A program made the translations under genes and the position numbers. A stretch of 64,000 nucleotides of DNA from Rapana venosa (Eukaryota > Mollusca > Gastropoda > Neogastropoda > Muricidae): assembly GCA_028751875.1 (NCBI GenBank), contig CM054141.1, positions 66,431,090 through 66,495,089 of the forward strand. Direction: 5' to 3'. Positions 36,701 through 46,628 of this stretch are shown here, in pieces. The notes beneath the pieces are model-generated. The model had not been told where the DNA came from and did no database searches. It saw only the letters and a list, made by a program, of their open reading frames with translations. How positions within the stretch are numbered: the first letter of the stretch is position 1; every line of letters starts with the position of its first letter.

Positions 36701-37986
36701 TTTTCCTGAAAAGAAATGGTGAAGTTGTTGTGAAGATAGAAAAAAACGTGCTCCCCCAAAAAAATCAACCACCAAAAAGCAAAAAGTAAAAAAAAAAATC
36801 TACTTAAAAGCAAAGAATGTTCTTTTTATATAGACTCTTCCCCTCAAACCCTCAGCTGATTCAAAACATGCCCGTGTATTTGTGTAAGTGATGATCCCTT
36901 GTGTAGTTGATGATTCTTTGTGTAGGTGATGATCTTTTGTGTATGTGTGTAGGTGATGATCTTTTGTGTATGTGTGTAGGTGATGATCTTTTGTGTATGT
37001 GTGTAGGTGATGATCTTTTGTGTATGTGTGTAGGTGATGATCTTTTGTGTATGTGTGTAGGTGATGATTGATTCTTTGTGTAAGTGATGATCAGTCATTT
37101 GTGTATCTGTGTGGGTGATGATCATTGTGAATCTGTGTGGAATATGATCATTGTGTGTCTGTGTAGGTGATGATCATTGTGTATCTGTGTGGAATATGAT
37201 CATTATGTATCTGTGTGGGTGATGATCATTGTGAATCTGTGTGGAATATGATCATTGTGTATGTGTGGGTGATGATCATTGTGTATCTGTGTGGGTGATG
37301 ATCATTGTGTATCTGTGTGGGTTATGATCATTATGTATATGTGTGGGTGATGATCATTGTGTATCTGTGTGGGTGATGGTCATTGTGTATCTGTGTGGGT
37401 GATGATCATTGTGTATCTGTGTGGGTGATGATCATTGTGTATCTGTGTGGGTGATGATCATTGTGTATGTGTGTGGGTTGTGATCATTGTGTATGCGTGT
37501 GGGCGATGATCATAGTGTATCTGTGTGGGTGATGATCATTGTGTATCTGTGTGGGTTATGATCATTATGTATCTGTGTGGGTGATGATCATTGTGTATCT
37601 GTGTGGGCGATGATCATTGTGTATCTGTGTGGGCGATGATCATTGTGTATGTGTGTGGGCAATGATCATTGTGTGTATCTGTGTGGGTGATGATCATTGT
37701 GTACCTGTGTGGACGGTGTGTCGGTGATGATCGCTCCTGTGTGTGTGTCTGTGTGCAGGTGATGATCCTGATCACGGGGTCCCACAAGGCCTACGCCCTG
37801 CACAAAGCCATCGAGGAGGGCATCAGCCACATGTGGACAGTGTCGGCCTTCCAGCAGCACCCTGCCACCATCTTCGTGTGTGACGAGAATGCCACCAACG
37901 AACTGAAGGTGAAGACGGTCAAGTACTTCAAGGGGCTGATGAAAGTCCACAACAAGCTGGTGGAGGACCCCAGTTCTAGTCTCTGA
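30380..37986 (+). CDS. GNPDA1: Glucosamine-6-phosphate isomerase/deaminase, complete (five coding exons)
   Basis: Exons 30380-30503, 31700-31801, 32642-32824, 34719-34903 and 37759-37986 join in phase to 822 bp, 273 residues plus TGA. The enzyme converts glucosamine 6-phosphate to fructose 6-phosphate and ammonia in the cytosol, feeding hexosamine carbon into glycolysis. Landmarks: LGLPTGSTPLG (phosphate-binding loop, residues 37-47), NMDEYVG with Asp72, and [14 protein letters not shown] with Asp141, His143 and Glu148. These positions coincide with the catalytic residues known for E. coli NagB. C-terminal landmarks are [21 protein letters not shown] and [11 protein letters not shown]. The length equals the family norm, and the protein equally resembles vertebrate GNPDA1 and GNPDA2. 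An acceptor 21 bp before the ATG implies a 5' untranslated exon. Intron 4 (2.9 kb) is nearly all tandem repeat. Confidence 0.97.
31700..31801 (+). CDS. GNPDA1: GNPDA coding exon 2
   Basis: Acceptor ATGTTGCAG, donor G|GTAAGT. Encodes [10 protein letters not shown] to FNMDEYV and includes catalytic Asp72. Confidence 0.96.
31802..32641 (+). other. GNPDA intron 2
   Basis: Holds three approximately 36-bp tandem copies with 'cagttatctttaaagaaa' (about 31972-32085), CA/GT-rich tracts at 32170-32300 and a SINE-B head at 32295-32400. No extra exon was seen. Confidence 0.75.
32295..32400 (-). repeat. SINE family B head fragment
   Basis: Reverse complement of the tRNA-derived head: 'aaatccccttgaatgg', 'tgaccactatgctcga' and 'actaggttatccta', followed by poly-C at the position of the SINE 5' GGGG. 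Confidence 0.65.
32642..32824 (+). CDS. GNPDA1: GNPDA coding exon 3
   Basis: Acceptor TTTTTTGTCCAG, donor G|GTGAGG. Encodes [13 protein letters not shown] to GGIQLFIG. Confidence 0.96.
32825..34718 (+). other. GNPDA intron 3
   Basis: Mostly unique sequence without recognised repeats or exons; contains a poly-C run near 33990. Confidence 0.7.
34719..34903 (+). CDS. GNPDA1: GNPDA coding exon 4
   Basis: Acceptor TTTTGCCAG, donor GAG|GTTTGT. Encodes [13 protein letters not shown] through [11 protein letters not shown], with catalytic Asp141, His143 and Glu148. It is markedly GC-richer than the surrounding introns. Confidence 0.96.
34961..36651 (+). repeat. Pentanucleotide satellite (TNNTG)n, about 1.7 kb, in GNPDA intron 4
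   Basis: Nearly every 5-mer is TGTTG, TATTG, TCTTG, TCCTG or TTCTG. They are arranged in 30-bp higher-order units, such as TGTTG TATTG TGTTG followed by TGTTG TATTG TTCTG. The plus strand is T/G-rich. Very long Cys/Val/Leu (plus) and Asn/Thr/Gln (minus) frames here are repeat artefacts. Confidence 0.97.
36876..37758 (+). repeat. 26-27-bp minisatellite ending at the GNPDA exon 5 acceptor
   Basis: About 30 copies. The left block has 27-bp units 'gtgatgatcttttgtgtatg' + 'tgtgtag' (junctions at 36925, 36952, 36979, 37006, 37033 and 37060). The right block has 26-bp units 'gtgatgatcattgtgtatct' + 'gtgtgg'. The last unit ends in the functional CAG, and exon 5 itself starts GTGATGATC. Confidence 0.95.
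37759..37986 (+). CDS. GNPDA1: GNPDA coding exon 5 and stop
   Basis: Acceptor GTCTGTGTGCAG at the very end of a minisatellite. Encodes [17 protein letters not shown] to the C-terminus LVEDPSSSL and TGA. Its first nine bases, GTGATGATC, are the core of the upstream repeat unit. Confidence 0.96.
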   Translation: MMILITGSHKAYALHKAIEEGISHMWTVSAFQQHPATIFVCDENATNELKVKTVKYFKGLMKVHNKLVEDPSSSL

Positions 37987-38753
37987 TGTGTAGTGGACAT
38001 GGTGGAGGACGTAGAAGTGTTGGCGCTGTTTGTTTCTTGCATGAGATATAAGAAAAAATAAAAAACAAACAAACATGCATGTGTATAGTGTGAGTGTGTG
38101 TGTGTGTAAGTGTGTGTGTGTGTGTATCTAAGAATAAGTGCAGTTGTTAAAACCTAGATGCCTGATATGATTTTACATTAGAGTGGATACAATGCGCCTG
38201 TCAATGCTAGCAGTTGTTAACAAACACAATTCTTGCTTAAGAAATTGCCTAGGAAGAAAGCACAGAATAGTGAGTGTTCAGAATAAGAGAAAGAATTTAA
38301 TAAACTGCATGGTTGGTTTACAACCATTGTATTTTATCACCAAATACACAAAACTGGTTCTCTTTTGGTGTTGACAGAATGGATCTAAGCGATTTACTCT
38401 GATGAATGTTTTGCATGTTATAAACTTTTCTGTTTGGCATTTCATGTACCGCGTGCCATTTTGATTTATTGTTTGATGGGCTAACTTGGCTTTTCTTGTT
38501 GGTTTTGATATTGATTTGTTGCATGTTTTGGCCTTGTTGAAAAGTTAAACATGAAACAATGCTTTTTTTGTTCTAAACAAAGGCTCGCATGTTACCTCTT
38601 CAGGAGGATTTTCATTTCAGCATTTCCATTACATCCTGACACACAGGCTGTTTGAACTGTATGGCTGGGAAGGAATGCTCAAACTTATGTGGTCAGATCT
38701 GTTAGTGTGACATGGAAAAAGCACTGTCCAGTGCACACTGTGCCTGCCCCCCT

Positions 38754-38784
<31 letters not shown>

Positions 38785-40167
38785 ATACACATACATACAC
38801 ACACGCACAATTTGGAGATAAGTTTTTAAAAAACAGTCTTTCGTGAAAGCATAGCGCAGTTAAGGAATTAAAATTGCAAAAGCAACCATGAAATAGATCA
38901 TGTTGATGAAAATTCCTGCTATAACTAGCACCAGCTGGCCCCAGCTGGGCTGGGATGCCAGTGGAATGGATATCACCTGAGAGCAGCTGAAAGTGGGGGA
39001 AACTGACAGCTGTGTTTCTAGCAGACTTCTTGTCATTCTGAATATAATGAAAGAGAAACTGACGATGTTGAACACGGCACAGTGTAGATGTCTTCGGCAG
39101 TGTTATTCCTTGTTTGTAGCTTTTTCCCTTCATTTTTCCTGGCTGAAAGACTGAATAATGTAGGAGATAGAAGGTGAGGAAAAAACACAAGACCTGGTAT
39201 TTTTTTCAAAATGGCTTGAAGTTATGTGTCTTTGTTTATGATTAACAAAAATTGTGTTGCTCCTGTTAAGAAATTTTATCTTTTCAGTACCAAGGGTATA
39301 GACATGTGTCCAGTGTGTATTCAGTTTTCCCAGTTATCTGTATGGAGAAAGGTAGCCCAGCCTATGCCAAAACAAAACCCTTTTCCCAATCATATGTGTG
39401 GAGAGAGGTATCCCAATCTACGCCAAAACAAAGCTGACATGTCAGCTTGTGTTGGTCAGTGTTGTGTGGGTGTAAAATTCCTGGTGTGCTTATGGACTGA
39501 GTAGCCCACCCTCTCTATTTTTATCAACCCATGCATTTGTACTTCAAGATCACATGACCTGACTTGCTTGCAGCATGTGGATTGTAGTATGCTTCTCACT
39601 GTTAAGGTTTTTACCCAGTGCCAGCTGAAGATGCAGACTTTTTTATGTAGGGGATTTTGTGTAGTTTTATATGTTTCTCTAGTTTGGGGGGTTCAAAATG
39701 CTGTTGAATCGTTAGTTTCATGTCCAAAACTGTTTTAAGTGGGTTGTGTGTTTCTTTACTTGTAACAGTGATGTTAAGTTTGTACACTTGACTTCAGTAG
39801 GTTTCTTGCTAGACTGAAAAAGATTCTTGTTGGTAACACTACCCTCCACAGTGTAATCGGGTGTGGTAATGAAGGGGGTAAATGTCCGTTTTGTCTTCTC
39901 TCATTTTTAACTTGTTTTTAAATGACAAATTTGATCTGAAAGTTGTTTGAAAGATTTCATGTCAGTATAAGGAGTTCAGAATAAAGTGTGTAAGAGAGCT
40001 TGAAAACTGGTAACGGACGTGAGCTTGAGCTTTTATTTTCATTACTATTTGGAGGAAAAAATATATGTGAAGCATATGGTGAGCTCTTTGTTCTGTCTGT
40101 CTGTTTCTTTTTTGTGTGTGCACTTACCAAAATATTGAAAATTGTTCACTATAGTATAATGAATAAA
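37987..40167 (+). other. GNPDA 3' untranslated region (probable) and downstream DNA
   Basis: Candidate polyadenylation signals AATAAA lie at 38057-38062, 39980-39985 and 40162-40167; which is used cannot be told. Contains GT repeats (38092-38125) and poly-C (38749-38782). At 38930-39010 is a repeat related to 58700-58790, sharing 'gctgaaagtgggggaa.ctg'. Confidence 0.45.
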
Positions 40168-42520
40168 GTGTATTGTAAAATTGTTATGGTTTTGTTTGTA
40201 CACCTTACAAATGCTTGATCTTACTGTTGGTGGTGGTGTTGATCTTTTTTTAAATTTGTGTTTATTGGGGGCAGGGTAGGTTAGTCTTCGTTGCTGTTGT
40301 GCTGTGTAATTTTTCTTTTGTATCTTGCTTTCTTTAACCTTTTTCTTCTTTCTTTGTCTGCCTCCTCTATCGGTCTCTCTCTTCTAGTGTCTCTGTTTTT
40401 TCCCTCCACTTTTTCTTGTCTCTTCTGCCCGTCACTCTGGTTGTCCTTGGTGTTTGATAAAGAAATGCCACGGAATTGTGTAAAGCATTGGATCATGTCG
40501 TTTGTGAGAGCAATATCCAGAAAGACCCCGTTGTGAAAAGCTTTAAATGAAATCTTTCAAGTCAAAAAATTATGTTGCTTTTTGCTAACATGTGATGTGC
40601 TCTACCATTGTTTGATTTAAGACTGTTTTATACATTAATGCCATAGATGTTTTATTAAGTTGGTGCTTAACTGTGTGTAAAAGAATGCTGCTTATGACCA
40701 GAGATGGTGCTTGTTTTGCATACGTTCACTGTTTCAGTACCCAGAGACTAAAAGAAGATGTGTCACAAAGTTTCAGTTAAACTCCTGTTTTATTTTTCGT
40801 TTTTGTGGCTTTGGAATTTACGGCTTTATCTAGTGATGGAAGTGTTACTGGTCTTTGTGGCAGGAGTTGATCATCAACAACGCAATGGGGAATTGGATTT
40901 TTTCTTCTGTTGATATTGTTTATGAATAGCTTGTGTAAAGGTTTCCTTGTGGTAGAATACACATTTTTACTTGACAAGTTCTGTTTTAAACCTGCTTTAA
41001 CCCTTTCGCTGCCAGGAAATTAAGCTTGAAGTTACATCCTATTTGCCAAGGAGTTTTCTCCCAAAACGGGCGTATTTTAAAAAAATTAATCGCTTAAAAG
41101 AGGGGATTTCTTGCGATGAATGTAAGATTACTGGTTATCAATAGAATCCAGAGACCTTCACCTTTCCAAAAATATCCAGTCAAAATATAAATCCTGGACT
41201 TCCCATGACAAGTACATAATCGACAGACATGACAGCGAAGAGTACACTGTCAAGCAAGGCACTGAACAGGTTAATATCTATAAGGGTTTTTGAAATTGAC
41301 TGGACAGTTAAAAAAAATATATATATATATACAAAAAAATTTCAATGATTGTAAAAAAAAAAAAAGTGATTTTATTTGATTGATGGATTGGATAGGATGA
41401 AGTTGGAACTGATGAGAGTGTTTTCAGATCCACGTTGGGGTTAGACTTGTTTGGGTCATGGAGTGGTGTCAATGCTTGAAGTTCTGTTCAGACAATTGCC
41501 ATCTACATATATAAACATAATTGTACAGCACTTATTTGGAAAGCTTAAATAAATATTCATGTTGGGCTGATGATGTATTTGAATTTTCTTGTTTGCTTTA
41601 GTGTTTAGAAAAAAAAGTCATTCTATATATGTATTGTTTTGTTCCACAAAGAGTCAACACATGGTAATCTCAAATGGACTTTAAAACTTTTAAAAAATTC
41701 GAATTCTCATTTGGACCCATTGCCCTTGTTGAATAGAATTTGACATGCAAACTTCAGGTGAAGACTTACACTTGATATGGGCATTACAATTGTGTCTTGG
41801 GAAGGATAGGTCTGGTTGAGTTATCTGCTGGAATTAATCAGTTCTGAGATGTCGTCCGATTACTCAGGAAGAATTTATAATTTCCTGGTCAATTACTGCC
41901 TGTGTGTGTGTGTGTTTCTTACATTCCATGAAGTTTTGTAGGGGTTGGTTGTTTTTTCCTCATTCCGTTAGGTTTTGTCATTGTCTAACTAATCCACCAT
42001 GCTGGCCTATAGCGCCACCTGTTCCCCCAACCCACACATCAGAACTTCAAAAGCATTATTGTGGTCTTGAGGTTTGCATTAGCATGCAATGAGAATACGA
42101 GGAGGTATTTTATTATACTTTTATATTTAAGGTACTTAAAAGTCCTTGATTTGTGAATTAGAAAAAGAAAAGCCCCAAAGCAAAGAACAAGAAGAAACAA
42201 ATAGAACTTGAAGGAAACAAAGTACAAAAGAAAGAGGCTTTAAAGAAAAGGATGGGTGCATTGTTCTTTGACAATATCTAAGGAAGAATCTAATGGAAGT
42301 ATTTTTGGAAATTACTAGTTTGCAGTTCACTTTTCTAAGTATTTAAATTAAATCATTTCACACTTCTTAAGTATTCAATTTAAATCAATCAAATATATTA
42401 TTATCTTTCATGTAGAGAAATTCACTTATTACCTGTAGTTTCACTATTTTTTTTATATGATCCACAAGTTCTACACATACTTATGCTCATTGTTTTCCAG
42501 TCTCAAGGAAAAAGCCACTA
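40168..42520. other. Intergenic DNA between GNPDA and UQCRQ
   Basis: Convergent gene ends. Apart from the MITE and a short (AT)n near 41320, sequence is unique-looking with no exon-like content. Confidence 0.55.
41001..41270. mobile_element. piggyBac-type MITE with TTAA flanks
   Basis: A 270-bp segment bounded by TTAA at 40997-41000 and 41271-41274. Its ends CCCTTTCGCTGC and the complement of GCACTGAACAGG form imperfect inverted repeats. It has no coding capacity. The layout fits a non-autonomous piggyBac relative. Its left end resembles the TTAACCCTTT terminus at 353. Confidence 0.55.
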
Positions 42521-42818
42521 TAAAAGGTAAAGGTAAAGGAGTCCCATAACCTATACGGTCGTAGGGGAGCGAGGCGTCAGAGACCTCACTTCTCTAGGGC
42601 CAGCATATTGAGGGCGGCGCCCATCTCCTCTCCCTCGCTGCTTTACCTTCCCTGACCCTAAAGAGGGCAGGTACCCATTTACAGCTGGGTGAACTGGGGG
42701 AACTGTACTGAAGCCAAGGCACGCAAACGGTCACCCATCCAAGTGGTAACCACGCTCGACGCTGCTTAACTTGGCTGGGGGAAAGCGAGTGCTCTGACCA
42801 CTGAGCTATCCCGTCCCC
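42521..42818 (-). repeat. tRNA/5S chimeric SINE (family A), full length
   Basis: Reverse complement reads from GGGGACGGGATAGCTCAGTGG through the 5S-like segment (42720-42775) to the (CCTTTA)n-like tail. It is nearly identical to the copy at 7639-7936, indicating recent activity. Confidence 0.9.
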
Positions 42819-43189
42819 TTATAAGGACTATGTAAATCACAGACACTTTTCTGAATTTGTCTCCCAGGGTCTAACTAATGATAGGTTCGGCAGAGTGAAT
42901 GGGAAGTTTTTGTGGTCATCAGTGGAATGGTTTTGAAAATTTCTGCAAAAAGAGGGATGCATTAAATGACAAATTCATGTGTGGATTTGATGGCTAACAT
43001 TGCTCATCATTTTCTGCTCCCTGCGAGATCAATTTGTTTTTCAGTCTTCTTTCCATGTACCTCAGCAGATATAATCCACGTATATATTGAAATAAATATT
43101 ATAGATGAAATATTCTGTTACTATGTGAGTTGATTAACGTGCGTGTGTTGCTTTTCTGTCCTCTTTCGTTTGTAAAGCACAAGATGTTG

Positions 43190-43299
43190 AACATTCAGTC
43201 TTTACATACTGACACAGTTTACATGTTGCTCATTTTCGTAACATAACATTCAGTCTTTACATACTGACACAGTTTACATGTTGCTCATTTTCGTAACAT
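43190..43299 (+). repeat. Perfect 55-bp tandem duplication
   Basis: Two identical head-to-tail copies beginning 'aacattcagtctttacatac', at 43190-43244 and 43245-43299. Identity implies a very recent event or an assembly duplication. Confidence 0.95.
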
Positions 43300-43896
43300 A
43301 ACTAGACTTCATTATTTGAAATAATAGTGACAAGAAAGCTGATGATATATATATATGTCAAAATTATTCAGAGAAGTTCACTCATAATCATCAAGAAGAC
43401 CTAAATGTGAGTGTTATTCTCTTTAACTGACTGAGAAGGCTTTGCATATGTATGGGAGATGACAAATAGTAAAAACGCCTACCGACTTGGGATTTTCCCA
43501 ATTAAATTTAACACTATTAAACACATTAGTCAGACACATGTTTACTTGATTTTTATGTTCCGTCCTGATTAACAATTTCATGGTCACTCTATTGTTCAAA
43601 GAACAAGTGACAGGTATCAAGGAAACTGTCTTTACCTTGTCAAACACAAACTCTCTCTCTCTCTCTCTGTGTGAGACACACATACACACACTCTCTCTCA
43701 CACAAACACGTGGACACACATACCACAAAATTTCCAAATCAAACTCAAGTTTATTTTCACATCCTTCTGTCACTAACAAACTTCACTTGTATCATTCAAA
43801 AACCTATATCATTTTCGAAAATTAGCAAAAGCCTATATACAAGGACATGTCAGCAGACCAACACGCCCTTATGATCGTGTACGAAAATGTTCCTAG

Positions 43897-43985
43897 CTAA
43901 TGGAGCTCTGCATGTGCTTCTTTCCTCTGCAGGCGAGCGTGCTCCTTCCTGCCCCAGTCGAACACCAGGTAGCATAAAAAGAGTG
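43897..43985 (-). CDS. UQCRQ: UQCRQ coding exon 2 and stop
   Basis: Acceptor CTTGTGTTGCAG; encodes LFLCYLVFDWGRKEHARLQR to the C-terminus and TAG. It carries most of the transmembrane helix. Confidence 0.93.
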
Positions 43986-46099
43986 CTGCAACACAAGAGC
44001 AAAAATGCCCCACATAAATTTCTTTGCATGAAGTGCTGAAAACACAATTTTGGCAAAGCATAATCCTCATCTAGTCAAACAGTCTGAACTGTTATTCATA
44101 AAGGCTGTTTTATGATTTACAGGAAGAATTAAAGATTTTACTTAGTGACTGGCAGGCAAACAGAAATATCACTTCATGACCTTTTGCAATAAAAGTTACC
44201 CCTAGACGCATATTACACTAACCGTGCAAAACCCCCCAACAAACTAGCTAGACAATTTTTGTTACGTTCCTATCTACAAACAAAACATAAACAATTTCTG
44301 TTAGGGTCCTGTCTACAAACAAAACATAAATGACAAAGGCAACAAAGATTTTACACCCAAACCACAAATGCGATGCTATTTCAACTACCCACTCTAGTAT
44401 ATGCTGCTATGGTTTCAAAGTATCAGAACTGGCTCTTCTCTTTCTCACTCAATACCAAGTCAACTTGAAACAAAAACAAAAAGTTGGAATTGTCTTGGTA
44501 GTTGGTAGGTTTACTTCAACATATTTGGGTTTTACAATTAAAATCTGGATTGGAAAATGTTGAGATTTTATGCTGATTAGTGGTATACAACAAAACACGA
44601 CAATCTGGTTTTGTGATTTAAAAAAAATATGCATTGTGCAATGGGGACAGGATAGCCTAGTGATGCATTTGTGATTTTTCCTCTGGAGTTAACATCAGTG
44701 CCGAGTCCACTCTCCCCAAAAGTACTTTGGATGAGACTATAAACCGAGGCCCCGTGTGCAAACACACACAGGGCATCTTATGCACATGTTCAATCCTGTT
44801 CCACTTTATGAAAGAGTAGGCCATTGTGTGCCTGTGTGAACAGATGACAAAATTTACAAAACCGCATCCACATACAGACTGGATGTAAAAAACAACCACA
44901 GTTTATTCTATTATCCTTGACATAAAAGAATAAATGAATAATAAATGTTCACCTGTCATATCTTTAGTTTTTTTTTACAAAAAAATGTTTGTCTACATTT
45001 ACTTCAGTAGCAATTCTGAAGCCTGAACTGTTACTGAAGAAAGCATGAAAACAACTTGAATTTAAAAAATAGTCCTACATTGTAGGCTACAGCTGTAGAA
45101 CCTCAAATTTACTCTCTACGCTGCTCCACTCTCACATATAATAAACAACCACCACATTGATCATCACTTCTATGCCGATGATACTCAGCTTCAGTGCAGT
45201 GATACTGTTGAAAACTTGCCTTCCCTCCTGACAAATATGTCCTACTGCCTTCAAGACATTCAAAACTGGATGACTCAGAACAAGTTACAACTTAATGCCG
45301 ATAAAACCGAAGCCATGCTTATAGGGACCCAACATAAACTTTCCTCTATCGCAAAAACTTCAATAGAAATCGGCAATACGTCAGTTCCTTTGTCCAACTC
45401 TGTGAAGTATGTAGGAGTAGTTCTTGACAACACACTCTCTATGAAAAAATTCATCACCCAGACCTGCCAGTCTTGCTACTATCAATTACGGCGCATAAGC
45501 GTGATTCGCAAGTATCTGTCCACTGATGCAACTTCCAAGCTTGTCACATCTCTTATTCTTTCACGTTTAGACTACTGTAATTCTCTTTTGGCTGGCCTAC
45601 CAGCATCATCTATCCACTCTCTTCAACGCATACAAAACTCTGCAGCTCAACTGGTCCTAAGAAAGAAAAAATCTGAACACATCACTCCTCTTCTGCGATC
45701 TCTTCACTGGCTGCCTGTCTCACAAAGACTAGAGTATAATATCAATACCCTCTGTTTCAAATGTCTCCACAAATCTGCACCCCCTTATCTCTGTAACTGT
45801 CTTCATCTGTACACTCCATCCCGTTCCCTTCGTTCAGCCGCAGATACTTTGTGCTTTCGAACACTCAGATTCAAACAAACCACTGTTGGCCGTCGCTCCT
45901 TCTCTGTTTCTGGTCCATCCACCTGGAATGACCTCCCTCTTTCACTTTGACAAAAGCCTTCACTTGATACCTTCAAATCCAGCCTCAAAACACACTTATT
46001 TCGTACCTGAGACTTTTCCCCCAAATATCTGTCCCTAATTTTCAACAGCATCTTTCACCTTCTAAGTGTTGTTCCGAGAGTGTGAGTGTGTGTTGTGTG

Positions 46100-46131
<32 letters not shown>

Positions 46132-46628
46132 TGCGTGCATGTGTGTGCGTGCATGCGCATGGTTTTGAAATCTGTTGTTCATTATGTTTAAGGAGAGTTG
46201 CATGCCTGTAAATGATTGAGTGCAAGCGCTTTGATTTGTTTGTTTTTTACAAGATTCAGCGCTATATAAATTCCATATATTATTATTATTATTATTATTT
46301 AAGGGGAAAAAAGAAGAGAGCTCGAGAAAAAAAAGAAAAAAAAAAGACAGCATTATGAATATGACGGAACACCAACAACACTACTAGATCTATGCAGTAA
46401 ATGTAGTTCTAAATTAAGACAGCAAATCTAATACTAGTAATAGCACAACAAGCACTTTTGATGAGAAAACTTACGAGGCACCACTCTGAACACCTGGCCG
46501 GTGAAGCGTCTGACAAGGTTGGGAACTCCCTTGGAGATGGCACCGGCAAATGCCCTCTGCTCAAAAGGTGACAGGCTGTACGTGATGATGTTGCGGATGG
46601 TGGTCAGCTTTCCAAAATGACGCCCCAT
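43897..46628 (-). CDS. UQCRQ: UQCRQ, cytochrome bc1 complex subunit 8, complete (two coding exons)
   Basis: Coding exons 46628-46475 and 43985-43897 join in phase to 243 bp, 80 residues and TAG. The small inner-membrane subunit supports complex III next to cytochrome b. Landmarks are MGRHFGKL, ITYSLSPFEQRAF (the family signature, residues 15-27) and KGVPNLVRR. A single membrane helix follows (about residues 47-66, FRVVPPLFLCYLVFDWG), then a basic tail ending in ELH. Length matches the family (about 80-82). The acceptor just 2 bp before the ATG implies a noncoding first exon; 48463-48530 ending at donor GTACGT is a candidate. A polyadenylation signal lies at 43750-43755 on the minus strand. 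The intron holds an antisense CR1-like LINE end and a SINE. Confidence 0.95.
44250..44332 (+). repeat. Approximately 40-bp direct duplication
   Basis: Two copies sharing 'ctacaaacaaaacataaa' and 'gacaatttttgtta'-like starts, adjacent, within the UQCRQ intron. Confidence 0.8.
44643..44938 (+). repeat. SINE family B with internal deletion
   Basis: Begins GGGGACAGGATAGCCTAGTG but the B-box segment is missing, jumping to 'tcctctggagttaacatcag'. The body and tail are intact. Confidence 0.85.
45108..46290 (+). mobile_element. CR1-like LINE, 3' portion with reverse-transcriptase end
   Basis: The open frame reads HFYADDTQLQ (polymerase YADD active site). It then shows NADKTEAMLIG, VKYVGVVLD, SRLDYCNSLLAGLP, LLRSLHWLPVSQRLEY and WNDLPLSL, the typical C-terminal order of CR1/jockey-type elements. 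A TGA at 45948-45950 interrupts the last 20 codons, which continue in frame to 46011. The 3' UTR contains (GT/GC)n and ends 'agcgctatataaattccat' then (ATT)n. It is inserted antisense in the UQCRQ intron and 5'-truncated. Confidence 0.88.
46475..46628 (-). CDS. UQCRQ: UQCRQ coding exon 1
   Basis: Encodes residues 1-51 plus one base, from MGRHFGKLTT to FRVVP; donor GTAAGT, acceptor ACCGACAG two bases before ATG. Confidence 0.95.

Noticed and set aside
34722..36813. Very long open frames (up to about 630 codons) rich in Cys/Val/Leu or Asn/Thr/Gln
   Set aside because: They translate a pentanucleotide satellite that lacks stop codons by composition. All frames are open and there is no start context, splice support or homology; the true GNPDA frame reaches a stop at 34925 if intron 4 is retained.
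36876..37758. CRISPR-like repeat array
   Set aside because: Units are contiguous without unique spacers, and the context is a eukaryotic intron; it is a minisatellite.
42720..42775. 5S rRNA gene
   Set aside because: Only the middle to 3' promoter part of 5S is present, fused to a tRNA-like head and a SINE body.
46475..46628. UQCRQ processed pseudogene
   Set aside because: The gene has an intron with intact GT-AG sites, an intact frame and normal length in both exons.
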